Assembly: GCF_947077765.1 (NCBI RefSeq)
Contig: NZ_CAMTTF010000006.1
Span: forward strand, 1-64,000
Length of the DNA: 64,000 nt
Origin: Salinibacter grassmerensis
Lineage (GTDB): Bacteria > Bacteroidota > Rhodothermia > Rhodothermales > Salinibacteraceae
Direction: 5' to 3'
The position numbers and the translations under genes are program-made. Within the stretch, counting starts at the first letter, position 1; each line of letters opens with the position of its first letter. Under the pieces are notes generated by a model that saw only the letters and a program-made list of their open reading frames with translations, searched no databases and was not told where the DNA came from. Positions 62,725 through 64,000 of the stretch are shown here, in pieces.

Positions 62725-63471
62725 CTTACGCTGTTGTACTCAGCGGTGCTCTCGTGCCTGTGAAGAGCCGCGCCCCAGCACCATTTTTGAGCAGCCGTCC
62801 GGCCCGGGAGCATTTCCGGGCCGGATGCGGTTTTGTGAGAATGGACGCCAGCGCATAGGCAATACAAGGCCTCAGTGGAGACACGAAAATCGGCTGGCAT
62901 GACGACACGTGGATGGATCCGCTCTATTGTGACTATGGCCGACCCCTGATGCGGGTCTTGAATTTGCCTCCTTCTTTACCCAGGGCGGCTTAATACGACC
63001 TTCCCCCCGCCGTCTGGGCGTCCGGGCATTCCTTCTGTAGGCTTTGGTGCTTTCGCCAGATGGGCCCGTTTCCTAAACCAAGGTTTCATGCAAACCCGCT
63101 GAAGGCCCCGGTGCAGGCCAAAACGCACCAACGCGTACCCCCACCGAACTTCAGCAGGCGGCGCCGTGTTACCGGTCACTAAAGGGAAGATTTCCCAGCA
63201 ATACGGCCCGACGCTTGTCGGAAACCACCCGTCGAACAATTGAAAAATGCCCTCTCTGATGAGGGGAGGGGGAACGTTTCTGCAAGTTTCTTGGATGACC
63301 CCACGGATCTGTCGGTTACAACCCACCCGCTGAGCATCGGTGTCTCCCTGCACCGGGCCTTTCCCACCAGCCTGTCTCCCCATGCCCGACCCATCTCGAC
63401 GCCCAACCAGCAAGGGGTTCTCTCGCCAGGAAAGTGATCGGAGCCGAAAGACCGGCGGCCAGGTGCCCAGC
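62725..63471. other. Intergenic, one terminator-like hairpin
   Basis: No gene seen apart from the hairpin at 62799-62824. Open frames near 62976-63518 on the reverse strand lack motifs. Confidence 0.4.
62799..62836 (+). terminator. Terminator hairpin after the cupredoxin lipoprotein
   Basis: Perfect 9-bp stem CCGGCCCGG (62799-62807) with CCGGGCCGG (62816-62824), loop of 8 nt, followed by ATGCGGTTTTG. The short T-run makes it a moderate terminator; it lies 75 nt after the stop codon. Confidence 0.6.
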
Positions 63472-63942
63472 ATGGTCAATGCAACGCTCATCCAGGCCCT
63501 CAGCGGAGACGCGCTCAAAGTGGGTGTCTTACTTCCTGAGGCTTCCGGCCCTGACTTTCCGGAAACAGCTACTGGCCGGGATGTCGCCGTGGTCTACCTA
63601 TGGGGAGTCCAGGCCCCGAGGCCGGGCCAGCCGTTCGGGAAGGCCGCTACGGAAGCGGCCGCTCAGCTCTGCCGCGGAAGACATCTCCGCGTTGCGACGC
63701 GGAGCGCAGGGCCGGAGGGGTACATCAGGGGCAGCGTCGTTGCTGAAGAGAAGAGCACTGGGGGTGAAAACGCGGAGGCGCGGGACGTAGGACGAGCCCT
63801 GGTGCGCCGCGGGCTGGCATGGCAGGACCAGCGTGGACCCGCTTCTGCCCAGCTCCGAGCATTGGAGCAGGAGGCCCGGGGGCAGGAGGTCGGCCTGTGG
63901 CAACAAGAGGCGCCGACTCCTCCATGGGCCTGGCGAGGGTGA
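63472..63942 (+). CDS. SNase-fold protein with catalytic residues missing
   Basis: 156 residues related to staphylococcal nuclease (TNase). The fold is visible: 'LIQALSGDALKVGVLL' (vvDGDTlkV strand), 'AVVYLWGVQAPRPGQPFGKA', 'QLCRGRHLRVATRS', 'GRALVRRGLAWQ' and the typical end 'VGLWQQEAPTPPWAWR'. But the active Arg and Glu near 'IDxPE' are replaced (Tyr and 'APRP'), and the usual 'YGR' reads 'YIRG'. The protein is therefore probably inactive as a nuclease. Two starts are possible: 63472 ('MVNATLIQ') or 63382, which would add 30 polar residues. No signal peptide either way. Followed only by the end of the window. Confidence 0.75.
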   Translation: MVNATLIQALSGDALKVGVLLPEASGPDFPETATGRDVAVVYLWGVQAPRPGQPFGKAATEAAAQLCRGRHLRVATRSAGPEGYIRGSVVAEEKSTGGENAEARDVGRALVRRGLAWQDQRGPASAQLRALEQEARGQEVGLWQQEAPTPPWAWRG

Positions 63943-64000
63943 GCCCCGGCAGGTGTGAAATCAGTCTGGAAGAGGCTTCGTGGGACCGAACGTCTTTTCC

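Noticed and set aside
1-64000. tRNA, rRNA, intact insertion sequences or transposases
   Set aside because: None was recognised by eye; a tRNAscan or IS search could still find divergent ones.

Overview
The window looks like part of a large plasmid, or a plasmid-derived replicon, from an extremely halophilic bacterium of the Rhodothermota, most like Salinibacter. This is judged from protein style, not from a database match. The signs are GC-rich DNA, very acidic proteins, weak or missing Shine-Dalgarno sequences, Bacteroidota/Rhodothermota families (DUF4249, carboxypeptidase-regulatory TonB receptors, FecI/FecR, DUF3667) and a histidine kinase of haloarchaeal style. By my calls only about two thirds of the window is coding. 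Several genes are visibly decaying.

Layout. 0-5.4 kb: start of a chemotaxis receptor (reverse strand, running off the left edge), then remnants (a BP74-like fragment, a DUF3667 pseudogene) and small proteins. 6.0-7.8 kb: two thiamin-salvage TenA paralogues of different catalytic classes behind a TPP riboswitch. 8.5-16.7 kb: a NucS/DUF91-like nuclease, a very large surface metallopeptidase/propeller protein, a thioredoxin-like lipoprotein and an apolipoprotein N-acyltransferase homologue. 16.9-19.7 kb: a LytS/LytR-type two-component operon with a duplicated regulator, one copy of which has membrane helices in place of the DNA-binding domain. 20-36.7 kb: scattered accessory genes (outer-membrane barrel, DUF892 ferritin-like protein, lipoproteins, a decayed K+ channel, an 8-blade PQQ-like propeller, exonuclease, SDR, PH-domain protein, DUF4112 protein).

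37.1-48.8 kb is the replicon backbone: ParA, a ribbon-helix-helix ParB-like protein, two arrays of 8-bp-phased AGAAC half-sites, a TrkA-like protein, an AT-rich plus 11-iteron origin and a Rep_3 initiator. After a histidine kinase and an HDOD protein comes an actin-like ATPase whose first nucleotide-binding motif lies at the C-terminus, as expected for a circular permutant, followed by a bactofilin. 50-64 kb: PKD protein, HAD hydrolase, a DUF4249/TonB-receptor pair, a FecI-FecR-FecA-like surface-signalling operon, a double-CHRD plus cupredoxin lipoprotein, and a degenerate nuclease-fold protein.

The most notable points are the apparently permuted actin next to a bactofilin, the octad arrays around and inside the parAB genes (one lies within parB coding sequence with a period that is not a multiple of three), the receiver-transmembrane fusion, and the TPP riboswitch followed by a nested hairpin that can hide the tenA ribosome-binding site.
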